The translations under genes were made by a program, and so were the position numbers. A DNA stretch of 64,000 bases from Acidimicrobiaceae bacterium (lineage in GTDB: Bacteria > Actinomycetota > Acidimicrobiia > Acidimicrobiales > RAAP-2), in the NCBI GenBank assembly GCA_003153575.1, contig PLZW01000035.1:142175-206174 (forward strand), given 5' to 3'. Shown here one piece after another: positions 18,466-26,097 of the stretch. Each line of letters begins with the position of its first letter. Within the stretch, counting starts at the first letter, position 1. Under the pieces are notes generated by a model. It searched no databases, was not told the DNA's origin, and was given only the letters and a program-made list of their open reading frames with translations.

Positions 18466-19662
18466 ATGGCCGAACTGCCCAAGATCATCTCCGTCGACGA
18501 CCACATCGTCGAGCCCGCCGACGTCTGGACCAGCAGGATGCCGGCCAAGTTCAAGGACGCCGCCCCCCACATCGTCCGCAAGGAGATGCCGGACGTCACG
18601 TTCGTCGGCGGGAAGCTGACCGTCAACGAGGGTGGCGGCACGGCCCCGGCCGACTGGTGGATCTACGAGCAGCTGCAGCGGCCCCTGCTGCGGGTCGACT
18701 CGGCCGTGGGCGTGCCCCGCGACGAGGTCACCATGAAAGGCATCACCTACGACGACATGCGCCCCGGCTCCTACAGCCAAAAGGAGCGCCTGGAGGACAT
18801 GGACGAGAACCACATCGAGGCCTCGCTGTGCTTCCCGACCTTCCCCCGGTTCTGCGGCCAGACCTTCTCCGAGGCCGAGGACAAGGAGCTCGCCCTGCTG
18901 TGCGTCCAGGCGTACAACGACTACCAGGTCGAGGAGTGGTGTGCCGGCACCGGGGGGCGCCTGGTCCCGCTCACCATCGTGCCGCTGTGGGACGCCCACC
19001 TGGCCGCCGCCGAGGTCCGGCGCAACGCCGGGCGCGGCGTGCGGGCCGTGTGCTTCAGCGAGATCCCGGCCTACCTGGGTCTGCCCTCCATCCACGACCC
19101 CGACAACTACTGGGACCCCTTCTTCGCGGCGTGCGACGAGACGTCGATGGTCGTCAACATGCACATCGGCTCGAGCTCCAAGATGCCCTCGACGTCGGCC
19201 GACGCCCCTGCCGCCGTGGGCTCGTCGCTGACCCACATCAACGCCGAGCTGTCCATGACCGACTTCTTGATGTCCGGACTCTTCGAGCGGTTCGCCAACC
19301 TGAAGGTCGCCTACTCCGAAGGCCAGATCGGCTGGATCCCCCACCTGCTCCACCGCATGGACGTGGTGTGGGAGGACAACCGGGGCTGGGGCGGCGTGGC
19401 CGACAAGGTCCCGAACCCGCCGTCCAGCTACTTCGCCGACCACGTCTTCGGTTGCTTCTTCGACGACCCCAACGGACTGCTCCTGATCGACGAGATCGGC
19501 GAGGACAACATCACCTACGAGTCGGACTACCCGCACTCCGACTCCACGTGGCCCCGCACGCGCGAGATCGCCGAGAAGCAGATGTCCGGACTGACCGACG
19601 AGCAGCGCTACAAGGTCGTCCGGGGCAACGCCATCAAGCTCTTCGGCCTCGACTTCAAGTGA
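18466..19662 (+). CDS. Amidohydrolase family protein (metal-dependent hydrolase, amidohydrolase_2 type)
   Basis: MAELPKIISVDDHIVEPADVWTSRMPAKFKDAAP...MDENHIEASLCFPTFPRFCGQTF...YESDYPHSDSTWPRTREIAEKQMSGLTDEQRYKVVRGNAIKLFGL. Confidence 0.85.
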   Translation: MAELPKIISVDDHIVEPADVWTSRMPAKFKDAAPHIVRKEMPDVTFVGGKLTVNEGGGTAPADWWIYEQLQRPLLRVDSAVGVPRDEVTMKGITYDDMRPGSYSQKERLEDMDENHIEASLCFPTFPRFCGQTFSEAEDKELALLCVQAYNDYQVEEWCAGTGGRLVPLTIVPLWDAHLAAAEVRRNAGRGVRAVCFSEIPAYLGLPSIHDPDNYWDPFFAACDETSMVVNMHIGSSSKMPSTSADAPAAVGSSLTHINAELSMTDFLMSGLFERFANLKVAYSEGQIGWIPHLLHRMDVVWEDNRGWGGVADKVPNPPSSYFADHVFGCFFDDPNGLLLIDEIGEDNITYESDYPHSDSTWPRTREIAEKQMSGLTDEQRYKVVRGNAIKLFGLDFK

Positions 19663-19683
19663 CCACCGGGCGGTAGGCCTCCC

Positions 19684-20901
19684 GTGGACCTGCGGTACTC
19701 CGACGCCGAGCAGGCGTTCCGATCCTCCTTGCGCGCGTGGCTGGCGACGGTGCTGCCCGACCTGCCCAAGAAACCGTCCCCCGAGGACTGGCCGGGTCGA
19801 CGCGCCTACGACACCCACTGGCAGCGCGTGTTGTTCGACGCTGGCTACGCCGGCGTCGACTGGCCCGTCGAAGGCGGCGGCCGCGGTGCTTCGCCCGTGG
19901 AGGAGCTGATCTTCAAAGAGGAGCTCGAACGGGCCCACGCCCCTTACGTCGGCGTGAACTTCGTCGGCCTCCTCCATGCGGGACCCACGGTCATCGCCGA
20001 GGGCACCGCCGGGCAACGGGCCCGGTTCCTGCCGCCCATCCTGCGCGGCGACGAGGTGTGGTGCCAGGGCTTCTCCGAGCCCAACGCCGGAAGCGACCTG
20101 GCCTCGATGCGCACCCGCGCCGTCCGCGACGGCGACGACTACGTGGTCACCGGGCAGAAGATCTGGACGTCCCACGCCGAAGTGGCCGACTACTGCGAGC
20201 TGCTGGTGCGCACCGGCTCCGAGGACAGCCGCCACCGGGGCATCTCGTGGCTCATTCTGCCCATGGACACCCCCGGCGTCGACATCCGTCCCCTCCACAC
20301 CATCGCCGGGTCCACGGAGTTCGCCGAGCTGTTCCTCGACGAGGTCCGGGTGCCGGTGGCCAACCGCGTGGGCGAGGAGAACGACGGCTGGCGGGTGACC
20401 ATGGTGACCCTCAGCTTCGAGCGGGGCACCGCCTTCGTGGGCGACCTCCTCGAGGCCATCGAACTCCTGGGGGCGTCGGTCGAGCTGGCCCGGCGGACCG
20501 GGGCCTGGGCCGACCCCGGCACCCGCCGCCAGGCCGGCCATCTGAAGGCCGAACTCGACGCCCTCTGGGCGCTGACCAAGCGGAACGTCTCCCAGGCCGC
20601 CCGCACCGGGATCCCGGGCGTCGGCGGCACCTACTTCAAGCTGGCCTACTCCGAGGCCCGCCACAAACTGGGCGAGTTCTCGCTCGGGCTGCTCGAACGG
20701 GCGGGACTCGCCGCCCACGACCTCGAGGGCATCGACGGCTCCGGCCTCCTGCCGGCCGGCACCATGGTCGAGGACTGGCTGCGGGGCATCTCGCTCACCA
20801 TCGCCGCCGGCACGTCGCAGATTCAGCGGAACATCGTGGGCGAGCGCATCCTGGGCCTCCCGAAGGAGCCCCAGGCCACCGCCGCGGGCGCCAAGGGCTG
20901 A
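19684..20901 (+). CDS. Acyl-CoA dehydrogenase, large partner
   Basis: MDLRYSDAEQAFRSSLRAWLATVLPDLPKK...WCQGFSEPNAGSDLASMRT...FERGTAFVGDLL...IAAGTSQIQRNIVGERILGLPKE. Confidence 0.9.
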   Translation: MDLRYSDAEQAFRSSLRAWLATVLPDLPKKPSPEDWPGRRAYDTHWQRVLFDAGYAGVDWPVEGGGRGASPVEELIFKEELERAHAPYVGVNFVGLLHAGPTVIAEGTAGQRARFLPPILRGDEVWCQGFSEPNAGSDLASMRTRAVRDGDDYVVTGQKIWTSHAEVADYCELLVRTGSEDSRHRGISWLILPMDTPGVDIRPLHTIAGSTEFAELFLDEVRVPVANRVGEENDGWRVTMVTLSFERGTAFVGDLLEAIELLGASVELARRTGAWADPGTRRQAGHLKAELDALWALTKRNVSQAARTGIPGVGGTYFKLAYSEARHKLGEFSLGLLERAGLAAHDLEGIDGSGLLPAGTMVEDWLRGISLTIAAGTSQIQRNIVGERILGLPKEPQATAAGAKG

Positions 20902-20918
20902 GGGCTGAGGGCACCACC

Positions 20919-21917
20919 ATGGACTTCGAGGTCACCGGTTTCCAGGTCGAGCTGGCCGAAGGCATCCGACGGCTGTGCGCCGGGCGATTCCCGCTCGAGT
21001 CGATCCGGGCGGTCGAGTCGACCGACCGGGTGGTCGACCGGGCCGGCTGGCGGGAGCTGGGCGAGGCCGGCGTGTTCCACCTGTGCCTGGCCGAGGAGGC
21101 GGGCGGCGTGGGCCTCGGCCTGGCCGAGGCCGCCCTGGTCTTCGAAGAGCTCGGGCGGGCCCTGATCCCGGGCCCGCTGGTCCCCTCCCACCTGGCCGCC
21201 GGCCTCATCGACGGGGCCGACGACGGATCGGTGGTGGTGGGCCTGGTCGAGCGGCCGGTGCCCGGCGCCGTCGGCACCGGCGTCCTGCCGGTCATCGTGG
21301 AGCACCTCGCCGATCTCGACGTCCTGCTCGTCCTGTCCGCGGACGGGATCGAACGCTTCGATCCGGCCGCCCTGGACGCCACACCCCTCCCCCGTCCTCT
21401 CGACCCCCTCACCCCGGTGTGGTCCGTGACCGGCCTGCCCGCCGGCGAGCCGGTGGCCGGGCCCGAGATCGCCGCCCGGTGGCGCCGCGACGGGGCCGTG
21501 CTGACGGCCGCCTGCCAGGTGGGCATGGCCCAGTGGGCCTGCGACCTGGCCGTCGAGTACGCCAAGGGCCGGGTCCAGTTCGGCCGGCCGATCGGCGGCT
21601 TCCAGGCCGTCAAGCACCTGTGCGCGGACATGGCCGTGCGGTCCGAGGTGGCCCGCATCGCCGTGCAGGCGGCGGCCGTCACCGTCGACCAGCCCGACGT
21701 CGGCGACGCCGACCTGGCGGCCGCTGGGGCCAAGCTGCTGGCCGACGAGGCGGCGGTCACCAACGGGCGCTCGTGCATCCAGGTCCACGGCGGCATGGGC
21801 TTCACGTGGGAGGTCCCCGCCCACCTCGCCTACAAGCGGGCCCGGGTGCTGGCCACCCGGTTCGGCACCGCCGACGCGCTGGCCGAGGAGCTCGCCGACT
21901 CGCTGGCCGGGGCCTAG
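20919..21917 (+). CDS. Acyl-CoA dehydrogenase, small partner
   Basis: MDFEVTGFQVELAEGIRRLCAGRFPLESIRAV...QFGRPIGGFQAVKHLCADMAV...QVHGGMGFTWEVPAHLAYKRARVL. Confidence 0.88.
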   Translation: MDFEVTGFQVELAEGIRRLCAGRFPLESIRAVESTDRVVDRAGWRELGEAGVFHLCLAEEAGGVGLGLAEAALVFEELGRALIPGPLVPSHLAAGLIDGADDGSVVVGLVERPVPGAVGTGVLPVIVEHLADLDVLLVLSADGIERFDPAALDATPLPRPLDPLTPVWSVTGLPAGEPVAGPEIAARWRRDGAVLTAACQVGMAQWACDLAVEYAKGRVQFGRPIGGFQAVKHLCADMAVRSEVARIAVQAAAVTVDQPDVGDADLAAAGAKLLADEAAVTNGRSCIQVHGGMGFTWEVPAHLAYKRARVLATRFGTADALAEELADSLAGA

Positions 21918-22005
21918 TCGGCATGGTGGCCGCCTCCCCCCTCTCCGCCCGACACCGGACGACACACCCCACCACCGGTGGGCCCGAGCACGTGAGGTGC
22001 AACCG

Positions 22006-22986
22006 ATGACCGATTCACCATTCGCCCCGCCCGCCGACGTGGTGACCGTGCTTCCCGCAGGTGTCACGTCGTTCGGGATGCAGCTGCCCATCCAGTCGCA
22101 GTCGACCATCTACGTCGAGCCGTGGGAGGCCGCTGCCGGCCCCGACGAACTGGCCCGGGTGGCGCTGGCCTGCGAGGCGGCCGGCTTCTTCTACGTGGGT
22201 GTGTGCGACCACACCTTCATCCCCGACCGGCTGGCCGGCGCCATGAGCACCGTCTGGTACGACACCATCGCCACCCTCGGGTGGCTGGCCGCCGTCACCT
22301 CCGAGATCCATCTGCTCTCCCACATCTACGTGGCCGCCCTGCGCCACCCGCTGCGGGCCGCCAAGGAGTTCGCCACCGTCGACGTCCTGTCGGGCGGCCG
22401 GGTCATCTGCGGCGTCGGCGCCGGGCACGTGACCGAGGAGTTCGACCTGATGGGGCCGGCGTTCGACGAACGGGGCCCAGCCACCGACGAGGCCGTGGCC
22501 GGGCTCGCCCTCGGGCTGACCGAGGAGTTCCCCGCACTGCCCGGGCCGCGTTGGCCGTCGACGGGGATGGGCCTCAAGCCACGCCCCGTGCGCACGCCCC
22601 GGCCGCCCATCTGGGTGGGCGGCTCGTCACCGGCCGCCCTGCGCCGCGCGGCGAGGTTGGCCGACGGCTGGCTGCCGCAGTCGGTGGGACCGAACGTCGA
22701 GCTGCTGGCCACGCTGCGGGACCTGCGGGCCGAGTACCGCGACGGCGCGCCCCTCGACATCGGGTCGATCGCCTACCCGATGTACGTAGGGACGCCCCCG
22801 GCCGGCCACGAGCTGCCGCCCGGGACGGTGCGGGGGTCGTCCGAGCACCTGGCCGAGTACCTGCAGCCCTACCGGGAGGCCGGCTGCGGCCAGGTCCAGG
22901 TGCGGTTCCCGGCCCACTCGGTGGACGAGCTGTGCGACCAGATCGCCGCCTTCGGCGCGGGGGTCGTCCCACTGGTCGACGCCTGA
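22006..22986 (+). CDS. LLM-class flavin-dependent oxidoreductase
   Basis: TSEIHLLSHIYVAALRHPLRAAKEFATVDVLSGGRVICGVGAGHVTEEFDLMG...PRPPIWVGGSSPAALRRAARLADGWLP. Confidence 0.87.
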   Translation: MTDSPFAPPADVVTVLPAGVTSFGMQLPIQSQSTIYVEPWEAAAGPDELARVALACEAAGFFYVGVCDHTFIPDRLAGAMSTVWYDTIATLGWLAAVTSEIHLLSHIYVAALRHPLRAAKEFATVDVLSGGRVICGVGAGHVTEEFDLMGPAFDERGPATDEAVAGLALGLTEEFPALPGPRWPSTGMGLKPRPVRTPRPPIWVGGSSPAALRRAARLADGWLPQSVGPNVELLATLRDLRAEYRDGAPLDIGSIAYPMYVGTPPAGHELPPGTVRGSSEHLAEYLQPYREAGCGQVQVRFPAHSVDELCDQIAAFGAGVVPLVDA

Positions 22987-23009
22987 CGCAACCGGCGATC
23001 GCGTCAGGC
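22981..23009 (+). terminator. Hairpin overlapping LLM stop codon
   Basis: GCCTGACGC-(11 nt)-GCGTCAGGC perfect 9-bp arms; TGA stop inside left arm. Confidence 0.55.
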
Positions 23010-23182
23010 TGCCGCACGCCAAGATGACCGGGCGGTGACGCCGCGATGAAACCTTCGTTACGCGCTAGCGCCCGCCCCGTTCCTCGTACAAGCTGGCAGA
23101 GCCCCGTGCCGCGTGCCGCTGGCAACTGCGGATCCCGGCGCAGGGGCGCCAGAGGGGCCGGCTGAGCGATTGGAGCAAACCC

Positions 23183-23629
23183 ATGCACCGCATTTCCATT
23201 CGGCAGTACCTACTCGGCGGAGCGGCAGCAGCCCTGCTGGCCGTGCCGCTCGTGGCCGTGGCCTCTCCGGCCTCGGCGGTATCCGTCACACCACCGACGA
23301 TCACGGCCCATCCCAACAACTTGATGGTCAACACCTTCACGACGTTGACCGGAAGCAACTTCACCCCCGATAAGTCGATCACTCTCAAGGAGTGCTCGGT
23401 CAAGAACTGGGTAGTCGAAGTTGCGAACCCGTGCGACACCACCAACGCCATCACCTTGACGACCGATGCCAAGGGTGGATTCACCACCGGGTTCCAGGCT
23501 CAGCTCTGCCCCAATGGCAAGCGGGTGGGGCCCACCGCTGTGCGCTGTTTCATCGGCGTGCCGACACCGTCCGGGGTTGACACGATCAAGCTCGTGGGCG
23601 CGGTCAAGATCATCGTCACCTATCCCTGA
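23183..23629 (+). CDS. Small secreted Ig-like protein, neocarzinostatin-family-like
   Basis: Signal peptide; PPTITAHPNNLMVNTFTTLTGSNFTPDKSITLKECS...NPCDTTNAITLTTDAKGGFTTGFQAQLCPNG...AVRCFIG: four Cys in two close pairs as in the NCS fold. Confidence 0.55.
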   Translation: MHRISIRQYLLGGAAAALLAVPLVAVASPASAVSVTPPTITAHPNNLMVNTFTTLTGSNFTPDKSITLKECSVKNWVVEVANPCDTTNAITLTTDAKGGFTTGFQAQLCPNGKRVGPTAVRCFIGVPTPSGVDTIKLVGAVKIIVTYP

Positions 23630-23645
23630 CCGCCTGACCCGACAC

Positions 23646-23665
23646 CGTCCCGTCCCGTCCCGTCC
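23646..23665 (+). repeat. CGTCC x4 tandem repeat
   Basis: cgtcccgtcccgtcccgtcc read directly. Confidence 0.85.
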
Positions 23666-23690
23666 GGCCCCGGGCACCACGCCCGGGGCC
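23666..23690. terminator. Strong bidirectional hairpin between convergent genes
   Basis: GGCCCCGGGC-ACCAC-GCCCGGGGCC perfect 10-bp stem. Confidence 0.65.
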
Positions 23691-23716
23691 GGTGCGCGGA
23701 TCCACGCGTGGCGCGG

Positions 23717-24451
23717 TCAGGACAGCGACGCGTGGAACCCGTTCAACACGGTGGCCGCCTGTTCCGGGTCCTGCAGCGCCCACCAGTGGCCGACACCGGT
23801 CAGGGTCGCCGCTCTGGCTCCCAGCATGATCGCCACCTCGCCCGACAGCCGCTCCTCGCCGAACGGGTCGTCGGCCGCGTGCAGCACCAGTCCCGGTGCG
23901 CTCGTCGGGGTCATGGCGTCGCCCCAGTCGCGGAAGAGGCGGGGACCGGCCGACCGGTAGAGGTCCATGATGCACGAGGCCATCACCGGGTCGCCCAGCG
24001 GGACCAGTGCCCCGGTATCGGCGGCCGGCACGCCCATCGCCTCGTAGCCGGCGGCCAGGTCGGATGCCGGCACGCCGGCCTGGGAGCCGAAGAACTCCTC
24101 GCCCGCCCCAGGGGTCTGCAACAGCTGGGCGAAGTCGTGCCAGGAGTACTCGGGGTGCATCACGTTGGCCACGTCGGCCGCCCAGGACCGCAGTAGGTCG
24201 CCCCGGATGGTGGCCACCCGGTAGGTGAGGGCGGCCCCCCAGTCGTGGCCCACCAGGTCGACGGGACCGCCGATCCCCTCGAGTGCTGCGACCAGCCAGT
24301 GGACGTACTCCTCCTTGGTGGCGCCGAAGCCGTCGGGCCGGGGGTTGGCGAAGCCCGGTAGCGACAGGGCCACCGAGTCGCCGTCCAGCCGTTTCCGCAG
24401 GTGGTCCCACAGGGCGGCGGTTTCAGGCACGCCGTGGACGAGGACGATCAT
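23717..24451 (-). CDS. Alpha/beta hydrolase
   Basis: MIVLVHGVPETAALWDHLRKRLDG...DLVGHDWGAALTYRVATIRGDLLRS...GVGHWWALQDPEQAATVL. Confidence 0.87.
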   Translation of the reverse strand: MIVLVHGVPETAALWDHLRKRLDGDSVALSLPGFANPRPDGFGATKEEYVHWLVAALEGIGGPVDLVGHDWGAALTYRVATIRGDLLRSWAADVANVMHPEYSWHDFAQLLQTPGAGEEFFGSQAGVPASDLAAGYEAMGVPAADTGALVPLGDPVMASCIMDLYRSAGPRLFRDWGDAMTPTSAPGLVLHAADDPFGEERLSGEVAIMLGARAATLTGVGHWWALQDPEQAATVLNGFHASLS

Positions 24452-24497
24452 GGGCGCAGCGTATCGACCGGCCCCGCGGCCCGCCCGGGCCGGACGC

Positions 24498-25040
24498 TCA
24501 GGGGACGGACCCGGTCGTCGTGGTGGTGGAACCGGGTTGCGTCGTGGTCGTGGCGCCGATCCGGGTCGTGGTGGTGGTCGTCGATCCGACGGGCCGGGTC
24601 GAGGTGGTGGTGGTCGTCGGCCGGGTGGTGGTCGAGGTGGACGAGGTCGACGTGGACGTGGTGGTGGTCGGGCCGCCCGGTCGTGTGGTCGTGGTGACGG
24701 GGTTCGGATGGGTGGTGGTGGTCGAGGTGGCCGGGATGAACACCCCCGGGATGACCCCGTTCCCGGCGGACCCGGAAGTGCCGGTGCCCGACGTCGTCGA
24801 GGTCTTCGGCGGGTAGAGGTAGCCGAGGGTCCCGAAGCCGAGGAAGGCGACCAGCATCAGGGCCGTCGACCGCCGGATCGGCACCGAACGCGAGATCGGG
24901 ACGGCCATCAGTCCGACCAGGCGGCTGTGGGGCACCGGCTCCTCGACCCGGGGCGTGGACCCCGTCGTCGGCTCGTCGGTGCCTTCCCACCCGTCGGCGT
25001 CGCCCGCGGCGCCGTCGGTGCCGGACGCCTCGTCGCTCAC
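24498..25040 (-). CDS. Single-TM protein with Thr/Ser-rich low-complexity extracytoplasmic tail
   Basis: GTG start overlapping the mscS stop; IRRSTALMLVAFLGFGTLGYLYPPKTSTTSGTGTSG...TTTTRPGGPTTTTSTSTSSTSTTTRPTTTTTSTRPVGSTTTTTT. Confidence 0.65.
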   Translation of the reverse strand: MSDEASGTDGAAGDADGWEGTDEPTTGSTPRVEEPVPHSRLVGLMAVPISRSVPIRRSTALMLVAFLGFGTLGYLYPPKTSTTSGTGTSGSAGNGVIPGVFIPATSTTTTHPNPVTTTTRPGGPTTTTSTSTSSTSTTTRPTTTTTSTRPVGSTTTTTTRIGATTTTQPGSTTTTTGSVP

Positions 25041-25870
25041 GGGTAGCCGCCGAAGCCCGACGCCCCGACGGCGGGCGACGCGATGCCGGCCGACCGCAAC
25101 GCGATCGACGCCCGCAGGCGGATCTCCCGGGCCACCTCGAACTGCCGACCGGGCAGGGTGCGGGCGATGAGCCGGAGCTGCACGTACCCGACATCGATCG
25201 ACTCGACCCCGGCCACCACGGGGTCGCCCAGGATGAGGCCCGACCACGCCGGGTCGTCGGCCATGGCCTCGACCACGTCCTTCAGCGTCCGGGTGACCAG
25301 CTCGAGGTCCTCGGTGACCGCCACCGGGATGTCGATGACGGCCCGCGACCAGTCCTTGGACAGGTTGGTGACCTGACGCAGGGCACTGTTGGGCACGACC
25401 ACCAGTTCGCCCTGCTGGGTCCGCAGTTTGGTGACACGCAGCGTCAGTTCCTCCACCGTCCCGGTGATTCCGGTGGTCTGGCCGGGGGTGGAGAGCCTGA
25501 TGACGTCGCCGAACGCGAACTGGTGCTCGGCGAAGAGGAAGAACCCGGCCAGCAGATCCCCGACCATCTGCTGGGCGCCGAAACCGAGGCCGATGCCGAT
25601 CACCGTGGCCGGTGCCACCAGGGTGGTCAGCGGGATGCCCAGACGGTCGAAGACCAGGATGGCGACGACGAAGTAGGTGAGAGCCACGGCCGACCACTCG
25701 ACGGCCTCGCTGATGGCCCTGGACCGCTTGAGCGCCTCGGAGGCCACCGCCCCCGACTCGATCTGGCGGCGGATCTGGATGTCGATCCAGCGGCGCCGGC
25801 GCTGGCCCGACCAGTGGGCGAAGCGCACGACCAGCCCGGCCCCCAGCAGGAGCACGATGGCCGGCAGCAC
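25037..25870 (-). CDS. MscS-family mechanosensitive channel
   Basis: VAPATVIGIGLGFGAQQMVGDLLAGFFLFAEHQFAFGDVIRL...GTVEELTLRVTKLRTQQGELVVVPNSALRQVTNLSKDWSR. Confidence 0.92.
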   Translation of the reverse strand: MLPAIVLLLGAGLVVRFAHWSGQRRRRWIDIQIRRQIESGAVASEALKRSRAISEAVEWSAVALTYFVVAILVFDRLGIPLTTLVAPATVIGIGLGFGAQQMVGDLLAGFFLFAEHQFAFGDVIRLSTPGQTTGITGTVEELTLRVTKLRTQQGELVVVPNSALRQVTNLSKDWSRAVIDIPVAVTEDLELVTRTLKDVVEAMADDPAWSGLILGDPVVAGVESIDVGYVQLRLIARTLPGRQFEVAREIRLRASIALRSAGIASPAVGASGFGGYP

Positions 25871-25972
25871 ATGGTTCTGGAAATCAGAAGGGTGGATGCC
25901 CGAACCTTACCGTCGGCATCGGGGACGACCCGGGTGGCACCCGGTTCGCCGGGCGCCGGTGCGTGTCATAAT

Positions 25973-25987
25973 CTGACGCACTGTCAG
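25973..25987. promoter_or_regulatory. CTGA-N7-TCAG palindromic candidate operator upstream of amidohydrolase/D-aminoacylase-like gene
   Basis: CTGACGCACTGTCAG directly after CATAAT (25967-25972). Confidence 0.55.
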
Positions 25988-26097
25988 TTCCACGGGGACG
26001 CGGTGACGGACCTCACCGTCCGCCATGGCCGCCCCGGTCGTACCGATGCTCATCGGGCCGCGGGAGCACGCCCCGGGCCCCACGAAGGGAAGCGCAC

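Noticed and set aside
18196-20718. 840-aa antisense ORF over amidohydrolase/ACAD
   Set aside because: Same artefact; the sense-strand proteins are unambiguous.
24498-24760. GTGGTGGTCG-rich repetitive tract that could suggest a DNA-level repeat or CRISPR
   Set aside because: It is codon repetition (Thr/Ser codons on the - strand) of a coding low-complexity tail; no spacer/repeat regularity.
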